Origin: Atherix ibis
Lineage: Eukaryota > Arthropoda > Insecta > Diptera > Athericidae
Length of the DNA: 64,000 nt
Direction of reading: 5' to 3'
Assembly: GCA_958298945.1 (NCBI GenBank)
Contig: OY282606.1
Location: 49,985,920-50,049,919 of the forward strand
The translations under genes and the position numbers were made by a program. Under the pieces are notes generated by a model. That model did no database searches. It saw only the letters and a list, made by a program, of their open reading frames with translations, and had not been told where the DNA came from. Positions 1 through 12,809 of the stretch are shown here, piece by piece (positions within the stretch are counted from its first letter, which is position 1; the number at the start of each line of letters is the position of its first letter).

Positions 1-300
1 CACACTGTGCCCGATATTGGTGAGGCACTTAGGCAGAAACGTAGTGGCTGTGGTTAATACCCATATCGCGGGTACGGTTTTTGGGATCGCTAGTGGGAGA
101 TACTAGTAATTATCTCGGGCGATGTCTCTGCTAATGACAGTAGAGGTTTAAGTAGTCCTCGCCACCAACAGTTGGAGTAGTCAGCTTGTAACTGATTACT
201 GACTGTTAGCTGACATTAATAGTGATGCGTTGATTGAGCGTAACTTAATCCCTATAGTCGTAGGCGACTCGTGGTTTTATATTATTAAGTCACGTTAAAT
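1..300. other. Unassigned, relatively GC-rich stretch
   Basis: The first 300 bases are visibly richer in G+C than the next 4 kb. I see no long open frame in them and no similarity to a family I recognise. They could be the edge of a transposon or of a conserved noncoding block cut by the window border. Confidence 0.3.
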
Positions 301-3300
301 AAAACATTATAATTGTTAATGGTGATGATGATGATAGAATTCATTTGATATGGTTTAGTTTATTCCAATTTTTATTATAAAATTTTAATGTGTCATATAA
401 TAATTGACCGTCTCATCTAGTCCTTCAAATTCAAATTGTATTTATTTTATTTGTAATGAAAAGATTTTAAATTGAAAGAGTGTATTAGGAAATACTTGTG
501 AAAGTCTTATTAAGAGAGCTTTTGGCTGATATAGTCATTAGTAGTTGTAATTACGCATACATAGTTTTTTTTCTAATATTTTAAATCAATAAAAATTTAA
601 ACCAACTGATAATAAGACAACTAAAAGGAATTATTTTAGATATTCAAAAAACTATAGACCTAAAATTATTATTTGAAGTTATATTTATTTTATTTCAAGA
701 GTGAAAAAAATGAAATATTCATAAAAAAGAGAATAAATTTGTACTAATTTAGATTTACGAAAAAAAAAAGTTTTGGCAACTCGGATGAGAGTAATACTTT
801 GTGTAGAATAGATCAATACATCAATACTAATGTCTTTTATAATAAATATACGTAATCAAAAATGCAGAATTAATATAAGATAAATATTTAGTGAAACTGC
901 AAGCAACTTGTTGATAATATTTTTACAATTTTAATATTACAGTAAAAAAGATGTGATTTTTTTTAGTACTACAGAAAAGTTTTTAAAAAAAAATTCAATA
1001 AAAATATTCAAGCATATATAGTCTAGGAAACATAAAATAAATTTCTTTCTGGTCAGCGAGAACATCTTGAAAACCTGTCAAAATTTTGAAAACGGTCTTT
1101 AGGAATGCCGAACAACATGGTCTATTCATACTAACGCTGATGAAGCCAATCCTCTTTCTAGACCTACGTATATAATTATAAACGAGAAAAAAAATATTGT
1201 ACGTGCAAAACTGATATTTAAAAGAAAAAAACGAAGGAACTCTAAGTAGACTGTATAAGATTTCATTAAAAAAGAAAATGGTGGATGGTTGCCATCTTTG
1301 GAAATGAACGAAAATAATCGCTGCCTTGAAGTTGTTATATTTTGAAAAGAAGTTAATTTAAAATTGAAATAATAACTGAATATTTTTAACACTAAAAGTT
1401 AAATATATTTTTAAGTTAACAAATATACCCCTTTTGTACGTGAAATAATTACAAATATTTAAAAATTAATATAGTCTATAATAAATTAATTTTTGAATGT
1501 ATGTATAGCTAAGCAATCGACGGTTAAACAGTCAAATTGAAGCTTTTATTAGCTCGGGTGTTCAGCAGCGTATTTAGTCATAATAGGTATTGAAAGAATT
1601 TTTTATTTTAAAATAAAAGCTAGTCAGAAAAAAGAACATTGTTTTTTTTTAAAAAACTCCAAAAAATAACTTAAAATAAGGAAATACAATAAAAACGTAC
1701 ATAGAAAAATAGCACAACTGAATATCAAAAATTACTAAATGAGAAAACTTTTTCTGTAGTATATATATACTAGTACATAGCTTGGACAGCGGTCAAGCTC
1801 CCAGAGATTAAACGGGATCTTCTTAATTACTTGATACATCATCGCTTCTTTGTCGGCACAAACAAGGGTTGTTTAATACTCACGTGCAGATATATTGCCG
1901 TTGTCCAGTTAGATCTGTAATTGCTTTGGATCAAATTTGAAGAGGGCTTAATAACTACAGAATTACAGAGGGGGCAGTAAAATCCTATTGCTGACAGATA
2001 CTTAAAGGTAATTAAGCCTTGATCATGGAAAATTTTTTGAAAAATTTCGAATTTAAAAAAATTGTCCTTAAAGTTCTTTAAGAAATAATTGCAAATTTTA
2101 TTGTAGTATTAAATTTTTTCCAAAAATAAAAGATTAAATTGCTTATATTAAAAAATAATTTTACGAAAAATAAGTATAAAGTAAATCCACCTTTTTTATT
2201 AAAGCTTAACGGTTTTTATTCCAGTCCATTGCAATACCAATGTAGTTGTTCTAAACATTGTACATCAACTAAAAGCATTATTCATAAAAGAAGTGTCACT
2301 TCAGTTGCAAATCCGCTGAGAAAAATTACTTAGAAAAAAGAAATGGAAATGTCCAAGCGCACAAAGGCATCAAAATCCAATCTGACATAAAAAAAAAAGA
2401 AGAAAAATAAATTCGAAAAGTATTATGGTCGTTACCATCAACCAAACAACAAATAAATAAAAAACTACGAATATACAGCCTACGATACGTAACAAAATAC
2501 AATAAATAAAATTATTAAGAAATAAGGGTGGTAGTGTAAAGGATATTGAAGGGGCGAAAGAAGAATTGTCGGATTTGACGACCAAAAATTTCTTTCTTTT
2601 CGTAAGTATTCTTTAATAGGAAACCTTTTCGGTTGAGTCCTTTCTTTCCACAACAAGAAATTCGCATTTGTCCTTTATTTCTGATTACTTTTATCCTTGG
2701 TAAAAAGCAAAAACAATGACAACAAATCAAGGAGAGAAGAAAAAAACAAATATTAATAAAAAAAACAACAACATAAAAATAAATACGAAAATAGATATTC
2801 GTAGATATCTGAGTGTGTAAGAGTTCTCTTACTTAGAAATGGTAGAAAAATAAGTTAGCAAGAGGGCCAAAAATAAAAAATAAAAACTATTTTTGTGAAA
2901 AAATAATATAAAGAATATAGGAAGAGAAGAGGAAAAATGAAACGAAATGAAACTGTAATAAAAATAAGAGCTAGAATTTGAAAGAAACAATGTTAGGGAG
3001 GGGTTTTGGAAAGGGAATGTACATATTGCAATAAGGGTAGAGGAAGCTATTCTATATGGAAGTATGAGTCCCTCCAATACCGTGGAAATGTATTCGGGCT
3101 GAGTGGGTGAAACCGAAGAATAACAATACCAATACTTTAAGGACGTCTACTATCACCACCATATCAGTAATACTAGTTCTCCCTTGGTTGAAAATGTTGT
3201 TGGCACCATCAGCGCCAGGATATCCACGCTGCCAATCAGCCAAGCAACTCGCTCGGCAGGCTGTCAGCCTGTCTTGCCAGCCTGCTATTCTGCCAGCTTG

Positions 3301-5149
3301 CCAGCCTGCACTCTGCAATTTGATTAATGATCCTTCGTCAATTCAAAGATATACCGAGAAAGAAATTCAGCACAAATACACTACCAACAAAAATGTAAAT
3401 GTAGTACTTATCTTATCCTGAGCAAGTTTTATTTAAAAACGAGGGAAATATCAATTCCGGGGACTTTTTTCCTTTGCCTATTCTTCTCCGATGCTGTTGT
3501 TTTGTATTGTGATGTCTTATGTTATCCAAGGACTAATACATACTCTCCACAGTACTTCGGGGTTTAGTTTTCCTTACTCCTCCACATCCACCAACTCACA
3601 ACACAGCCTAATTCCCATTAACGTTTCTTATAATCTTCTATGGAGTTTGTTTGTCTTATTTGAGAATTTCGAATTTCCTTTACCAACGTTCTTCAACCCC
3701 AATATTTTTGGTTACGGTTGCCTTTATCCTACTATAATTTTATCAGCTAGGTAGTCTCCATCGTTATTTACAACGGGACTCTGTCAACCACCTACTGACA
3801 GACAAAAGCAACTTCTTCGTCACTCAGTAACTTATGACATTCCCTCGAATTACTCTCTTATCAAGAGAATTTTATAGGCTTTGTTATAGCAAATAAAATT
3901 AAACTCTTAATATAATAAATAGTAGAAGGTTCTTTCTAACAGTTATGAATAATTTTGAATATAGCGCTAAGAAAACTTATTATGAAAATACAATCAAAAT
4001 AGGAGTTTATGTTCCTATTACGAGTACCGACATAATTTTAATGAAGTAAATAGGGTTGCTTTTTTTAAAGAAAATTTTCTGATATATTTTTAATTTTTAT
4101 TAGTTAATTTCAAGGAAATTTCACAATCTTTCTTTACTATTTTTTTAGAACACAAAAATCCTTCTATAACTAGGAAAAATTCAATTCAATAGAAAAGAAG
4201 GGGATATGAATTGATTACATCTATTCTATTCGAATTGGTTAAAATCACTTAAAAAAAAAACTACTACCACAAAGGATATGCAAGGATAATGAATTAATGA
4301 TTCAGCAGTTTTTCGTCGCGTGCTTGTTTAACTAATAAAATTTACAAGACTAGTTACGACTATCTGTAAATATTCATAGAATTACAATGATAAGGAGAAC
4401 GTTACCAATAGTAGTAGTTGTTAAAATGGCTAGGATAACCTTTATGAAAATAGAAATTGGTCCTTCTCCCCAGAGATAGATTGAAATAAGTTTCACTATC
4501 ATATCGACTTAAATATTGATATTTTATCACATTCTTATATTGTCCATTTATATTTGTTGTGATGTGGAAATTTTATAAAAATAAGGATATTTTTCATAAA
4601 GTCAAACTATGATTGAGTTCGTAGTCCCTAAAGAATAAGTTCGACAATGGAATGCCAAAAAAAAAAGAAAAATCATTTGAGTTGGAACACCCAAACTAAA
4701 TTGATTTATTTTATATACGATTGTGTATATTTCAAAGATTTATACTTATTTTAAAAAGAAAAATATGAACATTAAAATAAAATGACATTTTAATTAAGTT
4801 GAATTTTGAAGATAATAATTGAAGATGAAAATATATTATTAATTTTAAGGAATTGCCTTCAATTAAATAAAAATTAATATGCATTTTTTTGTATAAGGTT
4901 TGCGGATTTTGAAAATATTGTATTATACGATAATATCTTATTATAAAATATAGGAGTAAGAATTGGTATTGTATTGAAAATACGAAGATTAAAACGAATC
5001 GTTAAGTAATAAGTTTAATCAGAACAATTATTTTATAATGCATACAACGAAAAGAATCTTGCCTCTTACATGAGAATGGATGGTCTTACATCCTGTTTAA
5101 TAATAATATCATAGAGTTATATCCTGATCGCTCAAATGTGGCTACAATA
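301..5149. other. AT-rich noncoding flank
   Basis: Mostly A+T-rich sequence with poly-A and poly-T runs and no convincing coding region. Open frames of 60-105 codons here have low-complexity, biased composition with no domain. The only distinct feature is the short GC-rich repeat near 3.2-3.3 kb, listed separately. Confidence 0.6.
3225..3312. repeat. Degenerate CCAGCCTG short tandem repeat
   Basis: About 90 bases hold several diverged copies of a CCAGCCTG / GCCAGCTTG / GTCAGCCTG unit, in a background that is otherwise about three quarters A+T. Both strands stay open across it, which explains the overlapping open frames rich in Cys, Gln, Ala and Trp. This looks like a decayed minisatellite rather than coding sequence. 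Confidence 0.55.
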
Positions 5150-6426
5150 CCAGGTGTATAAGCTTAAATTCGCTGTTTGGTCATATATGGCGTGAGCGAG
5201 CGTATTAAGCTACCATGGGTACGCCATACTTTTTTTATGAGTTTGACATCTATCAACATTAATCAGTGCACATTGTCAGTAATTTCGTACAACAATATAC
5301 ATTTTTCCTTTGGTAATCATGTCTAGTTTTGTGCCAAAAAAAGAGCATATGCGGGAAGCTCTGCTTTTCTGCTTCAATTTGAAGAAATCGTCTGCCAAAT
5401 CGCATGGAATGGTTATGGAGGCCTATGGTAACAGTGCTTTATCGGAAACAACGTTCCGAAATTGGTTTCATCGGTTCAAAGACGGCAATTTTGACTTGTG
5501 GGACAAGAAGCGTGAAAATCGCCCTAGGAAGGTTGAGGACCATCAATTGCAGGCTCTTTTGGACAATGATGATACCAAATCGCAAAAAATGCTCGCGGGG
5601 CGATTGGGTGTTACTCAACCAGTTATTTTCATGTATCTGCGTGCCATGGGGAAGATCGAAAAGATCGGAAAATGGGTGCCGCATGAATTGAACGATAGGC
5701 AGATGGAGCGACGCCAAAACACATGCGAAATCTTGCTCCCCAGACAAAAAAGGAAGTCGTCCCTGCATCGGATTGTGACAGGCGATTAAAAGTGGATATT
5801 TTTCGAGAATCCTAAGCGTAAGAAATCGTGGGTTGATCCCGGCCAACCATCAACATCTTCCCCAAGACCAAATCGCTTCGGACGGAAGACGATGCTGTGC
5901 GTTTGGTGGGATCAGCAGGGTATCGTCTACTATGAGATGTTGAAATCTGGTGAAACTGTCAATGCCCACCGCTACCACCAACAACCGATCATATTGCACT
6001 GTGCTCTGCATGAAAAAAGGACGGATTATCAACAAAGACATGACAAGCTGATTTTCCTCTACGACAACGCACGATCGCACACGTCAAAAATGGTCCGAAA
6101 CTGCTTGGAGACACTCAACTGGGAGGTAGTACCCCACCCCGTTTATTCGCCAGACCTGGCTCCTTCCGACTACCATCTGCTTTCGTCGAAGGGCCACGCG
6201 CTCGCTGAGCAGCACTTCGATTCTTACGAAGACGTCCGAAAATGGCTTGATGAGTGGTTTGCCTCGAAAGAGAAGGAATTTTTTTGGCGTGTTATCCACA
6301 AATTGCCCGAGATATGGGAAAAATATGTAGCTAGCGAGGTCAAGTACTTTAAATAAACTTGTTTTTTCTTTCTATGAAAAGAACATGTTTTTTGACTAAA
6401 AAATAGCGGATTTAAGCTTATACACG
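5150..6426 (+). mobile_element. Mos1-like mariner, copy A1 (full length)
   Basis: A 1277-bp element with inverted ends. The left end begins CCAGGTGTATAAGCTTAAAT and the right end, read inwards on the other strand, has CGTGTATAAGCTTAAATC. It is flanked by TA on both sides, as expected for Tc1/mariner target-site duplication. Its outermost right bases are diverged, so the last few positions of the boundary are uncertain. Copies at 9.2 kb and 53.5 kb share the same ends and interior. GC content is clearly higher than in the flanking DNA. Confidence 0.93.
5319..6356 (+). pseudogene. Mos1-like mariner transposase, one nonsense codon
   Basis: Mariner transposases cut and paste DNA at TA sites using a DD34D triad. 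From the ATG at 5319 ([19 protein letters not shown]...) to the TAA at 6354-6356 the frame spans 345 codons, the length of the known Mos1 protein. The motifs are in order: paired helix-turn-helix region (about residues 1-110), [14 protein letters not shown] linker, VTGD with Asp156, YDNARSH with Asp249, and YSPDLAPSDYH with Asp284. The triad numbering matches Mos1 exactly. The only lesion that breaks the frame is TAA at 5787-5789 (codon 157), where Mos1 has Glu after the first catalytic Asp. Reading resumes in the same frame afterwards. An in-frame TTG lies 9 bases before the ATG, but the ATG is the family start. It belongs to the mauritiana subfamily by similarity recalled from memory. Confidence 0.93.
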
Positions 6427-6428
6427 TA

Positions 6429-9191
6429 CTAAAGGTATATAGTCTTCGGGGAAACTTTACCCTTATGGATAAGAAAAATCTTTCTCTTAACAGAAAACTC
6501 TACAGATGAGTCATTTATGGTCACAAAAGTCTTAGCGATCCCTACCTTATCTAGGTCACTAAAAAAATGCTTGTATTTTCATATTAAAAGATTTCGACGT
6601 AACGGCAGAACGTATGAAGTTCTTTGATTCAATAGCCCTCAATTGTACTCCCGATAATAATGATAAACAAGGTTCCATATTATGAAAAAGCTATTAATAG
6701 TCCCTTTTAGAACAGGAGTTTGAAATCAATTATACTAAACTCTTTTCAAATAATTTCCTCAAAAAAAAATTTTTATACAATTCAATCTTGTTCTCACTTT
6801 AACAGCATTTTAAAATGTAAAAACTCCCAAAATAAAATTAAAAAAAAACCTATCTATTTTATACTCTTAGATCTAAATATGCAAATTCAGCGATACTGTG
6901 GTATCAAATAGACTCTATCGTCAATTTATAACCAGCTAGTAATATCGTCGGGATGCCCTTTAGCTGTCACCGAATGGCCTGAGTAATCGAGCGCTTAAAA
7001 ATTTATATTTTCGTACAAATATTGCTAAAAATATTTATTAAAAAAATAATATTATGTCGTTTTTTTTTATTTTATATAATATTTATGTTGGAATGTATTA
7101 TTTTTATGTTCTAGGTATATTCCATAAGTGCTTCTGCAAAAAAATTAAATAATAAAAAATTAGTGGTCTTGAAATTTTCAAGCTTCAGAAGAAAAGTGCT
7201 ACACAAACAACTAAGAATAAATGATAATAGTCCTTAATATGAAAATCCACACCAAGGCGTCATGATTACAAATAGTATATGATCTGCTGATTTAATAAAT
7301 GGCCTCACATTAATATTATACCATGTTAACTGGGTTTAAATAGGTGATATTATATATAGAGATAAATCTCTACTGAACAAAAGCAAGAATGTTTCCTCAT
7401 CGGATCTTATGTCTACATATAAGTCTTATTCAGACCACAGAACGGCTGATAATATAACTTTAGAATTTATTATAATATACTCGTAATTCACAGTTTCAAA
7501 ATTTAATTATCATTGAAAACTGCTTTACCAACTATCTCGACAGTAAAGAAGGAAGTTTACCTTTTTACAATATGTTCCAACCATAACATAGTATGCCGCA
7601 TAAAAAGAAAAAAAATTTACTTAAGCAAATTCTAACCATTCGAATTCATATCAATATAAAATAATTTAACTCTCGAAGTAGGTGGTATTCATGATATATT
7701 CGGTGGTCATTAAGACCCGACAGAATATTGACGATACGACGGCTCCAATACTATCGTTTGAGTTTCGTTTGATTGATTAAATATCAATTTTTGTTTTGTT
7801 GCAATCAATTATCTGTTCAGCTCGACGCCAAACACTTACAGATAAGAAAATAGTTATAGCTCACATATATCTGTATAGTACAAAGAGTATATCGAAAATA
7901 AAACAAAACAAAAAATATTTTTAAAAAAAGCATGGCAGAATGGTACAAATAAGATTTACCTTAAATGCAGGATATTCTAAATTTTTTGAAGTTGGAAAGT
8001 CGATTTTTTTTTCTATAACTAGAGGAGAATATAAGAGGCAGATGTAAATCATTAAAAAAAATAAGTTTTAATTTTTGTTTATAAAGGTTTCTTTAGTTAT
8101 CATTTAATAATTAAATTTTAAACAATACTCTTACGATTACCATAAGTAATTGGCGATGAGAGCAGTCCGACATGTGCAATTTCCAATATCAAACTAAGCA
8201 GCTATTAGATTCCTGTCAGTGTTTTATTAAGAATTCCAATTTTTTTCTAGTGTCACAAATATATGTAATATTTTCAGATAAAAATAATTATTTCTGATTT
8301 CCTTGCACAGCATAGCATACCAAAATTAGTCATATAAACAACAAGACATATATACATAAGCATAAGCTATTTGACGCCTACAATCTCAAGAATAATACTC
8401 AGTTAAAGACACGAAATGCTATTTTTATAAAAAAATGCTGCACTTCCTTTCAAAACTATCAATATTCCCTCAAAACCTATCAGTAATGGCTGATTTGCGT
8501 CAGATTTGTACTTCGAGTTCTGCTGAACAAAAAAAACATTCATTTTGGGTTACAGTCGAGGGCAGTGCCTATTTTCTTGAGTTTGTTGCATTTCCCATCA
8601 AATCGGTCCATGCATGTTCTTCATCATAGGCTGTTAGGGTAAAATATAGAAGAACATTACCCGCCTATTTTCTATCTCTTATAGTTTATTTGCTGATATT
8701 TTTAGCGACCCTCTTCATTAAATGTGTGTGATAAACCATATGACCTATGTAGGGATAGGAATTTATTTTGTGTGGGTTCTGTTTGATGTTTATTAAGGAA
8801 CTGTTTATGTTCCATATTTTTTTTTCTGTTTATTAAGCATAGTTTCTGTTCCATATTTTTTGTGTTGCATAAATTTTTGTTTTTCTTAATAATTTGTAAT
8901 TTAATGAATTGTTACAGAGAATGAAATGCGGCATTTTTATGATTTTGTACGTTTTTTTTTTTAAACAATTATTCAGGACTTACAGAAATTTATATTACAT
9001 TGAAGAATTTCTCTTAAAATTTCAAAAGAAATTTTGTAAAAAGATCTTTAGGGTGTTAAAACCGAATATACAATATTATTTCTGAAGCTGTTTTAATGGT
9101 TTCTTTTTCAGGCTTATTATTATTTTCTTTATTAAGTTTATATTATTATTACTAAACAATCTTATCAGTTCACATTAAAACTAAAATATTA
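6429..9191. other. AT-rich noncoding DNA
   Basis: I see no gene, no transposon ends and no strong repeat in this stretch. Short open frames (for example near 6.7 and 8.4 kb) lack any recognisable domain. Confidence 0.6.
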
Positions 9192-10435
9192 CCAGAGGTA
9201 TAAGCTTAAATCCACTGTTTGGTTATAGATGGCGTGAGTGAGCGTATTAAGATACCAAGGGCACGCCATTCTTTTTTTTGTATGAGTTTGACATCTGTCA
9301 ACATTAATCAATGCACATTGTCAGCAATTTCGTACTACAACATACATTTTTCCTTTGGTAATCATGTCTAGTTTTGTGCCAGAAAAAGAGCTCTGCTTTT
9401 CTGCTTCAAATTGAAGAAATCGTCTGCCGAATTGCATCGAATGCTTATGGAGGCCTATGGTGACAGTGTTTTATTGGAAACAACGTGCCGAGATTGGTTT
9501 TGCTGGTTCAAAGACGGTAATTTTAACTTGTAGGACAAGAAGCGTAAAAATCGGCCTAGGAAGGTTGAGGACCATCAACTGCAGGCTCTTTTGGACAATG
9601 ACGATACCTAATCGCAAAAAATGCTCGCGGAGCAATTGAGTGTTTTTTAACCAGACATTTCAATGCGTCTGCGTGCCATGGGGAAGATTGAAAAGAACGG
9701 AAAATGGGTGCCGTATGAATTGAACGATAGGCAGATGGAGCGACGCCAAAACACATATGAAATCTTCCTCGCCAGACAAAAAAGAAAGTCTTTTCTGTGA
9801 CAGGCGATTAAAAGTGAATATATTTCGAGAATCCTAAATGCAAAAAATCGTGGGTTGATCCCGGCCAACCATCAACATCTTCTCCAAGACCAAATCGCTT
9901 CGGACGGAAGACGATGCTGTGCGTTTGGTGGGATCAGCAGGATATCGTCTACTATGAAATGTTGAAACCAGGTGCAACTGTCAATGCCCACCGTTACCAC
10001 CAACAACTGATCAAATTGCACCGTGCTCTACGTCAAAAATGACATGACAAGCTGATTTTCCTCCACGACAACGCATTATCGCACACGTCAAAAATGGTCC
10101 GAAACTACTTGGAGCCACTCAACTGGGAGGTGCTACCCCACCCCGCTTATTCGCCAGACCTGGCTCCTTCCGACTACCACCTGTTTTCGTCGATGGGTCA
10201 TGCGCTCGCTAAGCAGCACTTCGATTCTTACGAAGACGTCCGAATATGGCTTGATGAGTGGTTTGCCTCGAAAGAGAAGGAATTTTTTTGGCGTGATATC
10301 CACAAATTGCCCGAGAAATGGGACAAATATGTAGCTCGCGAGGACAAGTATTTTGAATAAATTTGTTTTTGCTTTCTATGAAAAAAGAAATGTTTTTTTA
10401 ACTTAAAAAACAGCGGATTTAACTTATATACCTGG
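9192..10435 (+). mobile_element. Mos1-like mariner, copy A2
   Basis: A 1244-bp element. The left end begins CCAGAGGTATAAGCTTAAAT and the right end, read inwards, CCAGGTATATAAGTTAAATC. Both are flanked by TA (9190-9191 and 10436-10437). It is the same family and orientation as the copy at 5.15 kb, but the flanking sequences are unrelated, so this is a separate insertion and not a segmental duplication. Confidence 0.93.
9364..10360 (+). pseudogene. Degraded Mos1-like mariner transposase
   Basis: The ATG at 9364 starts MSSFVPEKE, then a deletion of about 13 bases relative to the copy at 5.3 kb shifts the frame. A second deletion removes part of the FLHRIV region, and further stops and indels follow. 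The shifted middle still encodes the N-terminal domain in another frame (9457-9639). The last 88 codons (10094-10360) are clean, with YSPDLAPSDYH, the ASKEKEFFW motif and a normal end at KYFE. It carries the same GATTAAAAG (Asp-stop-Lys) at the first catalytic site as the 5.3 kb copy. No functional protein can be made. Confidence 0.92.
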
Positions 10436-10437
10436 TA

Positions 10438-12418
10438 AATCAATTCTTCCGAGATTTACTCCATGAAAACATTTTTTTCATAAATTACAATAATAACTAT
10501 AAATAATATTATTTATATTATTATTATTTATAAAAGAAATTTGATTATTACATAATGCTATTAATGAGGTTGACAAATTATTTCTTGTATAAAATATTAA
10601 AAAATTCAAATATTTCTCAGTCTTTTATAAAAAGAATTTTTTCTAAATATAAACGTAAACGTTTAGTATTTAATACTGACTTAAAATATAGATGCTCCCG
10701 AAGAGTTCTGTTTAACAAGAAATCATTACTTTTAAAATCTTTTTTTTTTTTAAAAACTTGGAATAAATACGAAATTAATCTAAAAAAAATAATCAATCTC
10801 AAAAAATATTTTAAGCTTTTCCACAATTTAAATGGAAAATTTGCAACTTTTAACAAGTAAAGATCATCTAAAAATACTAGCAAATATTGGAAAATATTTA
10901 AGCAAATTCTTAAAATTCCTTAAAATTTTATCAAAAATATTATTTGTGAATTCTTCAAATATATTTGAAGAAAATTAAAATAATACCATATTTGAAAGCC
11001 ACAAAAACTTAGCCAAATATACAAAATGGTAACTACAATATAATTTCAATGAAAAATCCCATATTTTTATGGGGTATCGAAGAGAACTATTCAAAAATGG
11101 TCAATGATAATAAATCAAAATATTTTCAAATTTTCTGACAGAAGTCAGTCATAGATTTGAGAAGATTTATAATAGTCAGAAAAGCATTTAATCCTTTTTA
11201 TTTGGATGAGTATTGCCCGGTAGCGAATACTGAATTAGTTGCGGCAATTTAGAAAAGGGTTGAAAGGCTATTGTCGGCCTATGGTCAACTCCTGACCAAT
11301 TTGCATTTCGTAGATGACTGCTCTCTAAGGAATTATAGCCAAGTTACTTTTGCAAATTCCTACCATTCGTATAACATCGTATCGATTGCAAATATTTCTG
11401 ACCTGGTTGATGTACTTTTGTCTTGAAGGTCGTGTTGTCTTTTTAGCCATCTACTGTCTTACAACACTAAAAGTCATAAAAGTAATGCCGCCTGGAGGCA
11501 GAGGCAGTTTCAAATAATAGGATTAGTACCGAAAGGGCTGAAAAAATTTCTAGGGATTTCGAAATATTAGCAGGGATGATCGGAGCTTACCTTGCTCTTA
11601 ACTGCATTGTTTATCAGGTATTTGCATAGATTCTGGTCCGGTTTGAACCTGCAGCCTAACAAGTCATGCCGCCATTTCAGATTCAAACTGCACTTTTGGG
11701 AATTAATTGTTCTTCAGAAAGTGACACCCCGCGAGGCTGTTCGCTCGTTAATTTATTTGATTTTTGCAAAAGTCAATTTCTTAATCCCATTGAATAGGTG
11801 CCGATACTAAATCATTGCATACGTGTAGATATTCACCAATTGAGTATAATTTCTTCCATTTCTAACAGCTCATTTTTCTATGAACTCTAAATATTATAAT
11901 GTATTAAAATGTTTACTTCCATGATTTTATCATAAAACACAGCTAATAATTTTTTTTTCCTTTTTTAAAATGGAATTTATTTAGAATTTCTTTATAAGTG
12001 TCATATGCTTCAATATGTCGATTGTTTGGACTTATATTGTAGTTACAAACATATTTAAAGTATAAATAAATAAGTAAAATATTGCATTATAACGAGTAAA
12101 CTTTTATTATTTCTTTAAAAACCGAATTTAATATTAATAATATAACAATGCAAATATAGCTTAAATAATAAAAAAAGATGAATAATTTACTTAATGCTTA
12201 TTAAAAAAAAGTCTTAAATAAATATTGATATTTAGGTAGAATTGGCAGAAAACAATAATAAATTTATTTGGAAGAATATTCTTTAAACAAAAATTAAGAA
12301 CGGTTGCTATTCTAAAATTATATTGAACAATTACCTGGATATATATGTAAATCCAGATAGACTACACATATGCTATTAAAAATAATCCAGCTACGGAAAA
12401 AGAATAATATTATTCCAT
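10438..12418. other. Noncoding DNA, unrecognised middle part
   Basis: This stretch is mostly A+T-rich with no gene. Around 11.15-11.8 kb the composition is more balanced and short open frames appear on the plus strand, but I could not assign them to any transposon or host family. It may be the remains of an old element. Confidence 0.45.
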
Positions 12419-12809
12419 TTTAGGTCATTGGTCCCTAACGAAAAACAGAACTTTGTGGACTGCTATAAGACAAATACTATCTTATAGAAGAACAAAGCAC
12501 CCTTTACGAAAAACTGACGCTACGTGGGCCAAAATGGACAAACATAAAGCAGACGCTTTTGCTAAACACCTTGCACAAACATTTGCTCCACATGATGACA
12601 TATTAGACAGGACTCATTGCACTACAATCGAGACGGAACTATCCATTCCCTTACCCATGAGTCTTCCCCCTAAGGCAATCACTCCTTCCGAAGTTGCCAA
12701 TTTAATCAAGCTCCTTCCCAAAAACAAAGCTCCTGGCTATGATCTGATTACCTCCAATATAATCCAACAACTCCCTAAAAGAGCAATTAGTGTTCCTTGC
12801 CACAATATA

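Noticed and set aside
3107..3421. 104-codon open frame overlapping an 88-codon frame on the other strand
   Set aside because: Both are created by the GC-rich CCAGCCTG repeat; composition is repetitive with no domain.
9457..9639. 60-codon open frame starting MVTVFYWKQRAEIG
   Set aside because: It is the out-of-frame reading of the mariner N-terminal domain; the same shadow occurs at 5404-5691 in copy A1.
10555..10883. Overlapping Lys/Phe-rich open frames on both strands
   Set aside because: Typical of A+T-rich noncoding DNA: only Lys, Asn, Phe, Leu and Ile dominate, and no family is recognised.
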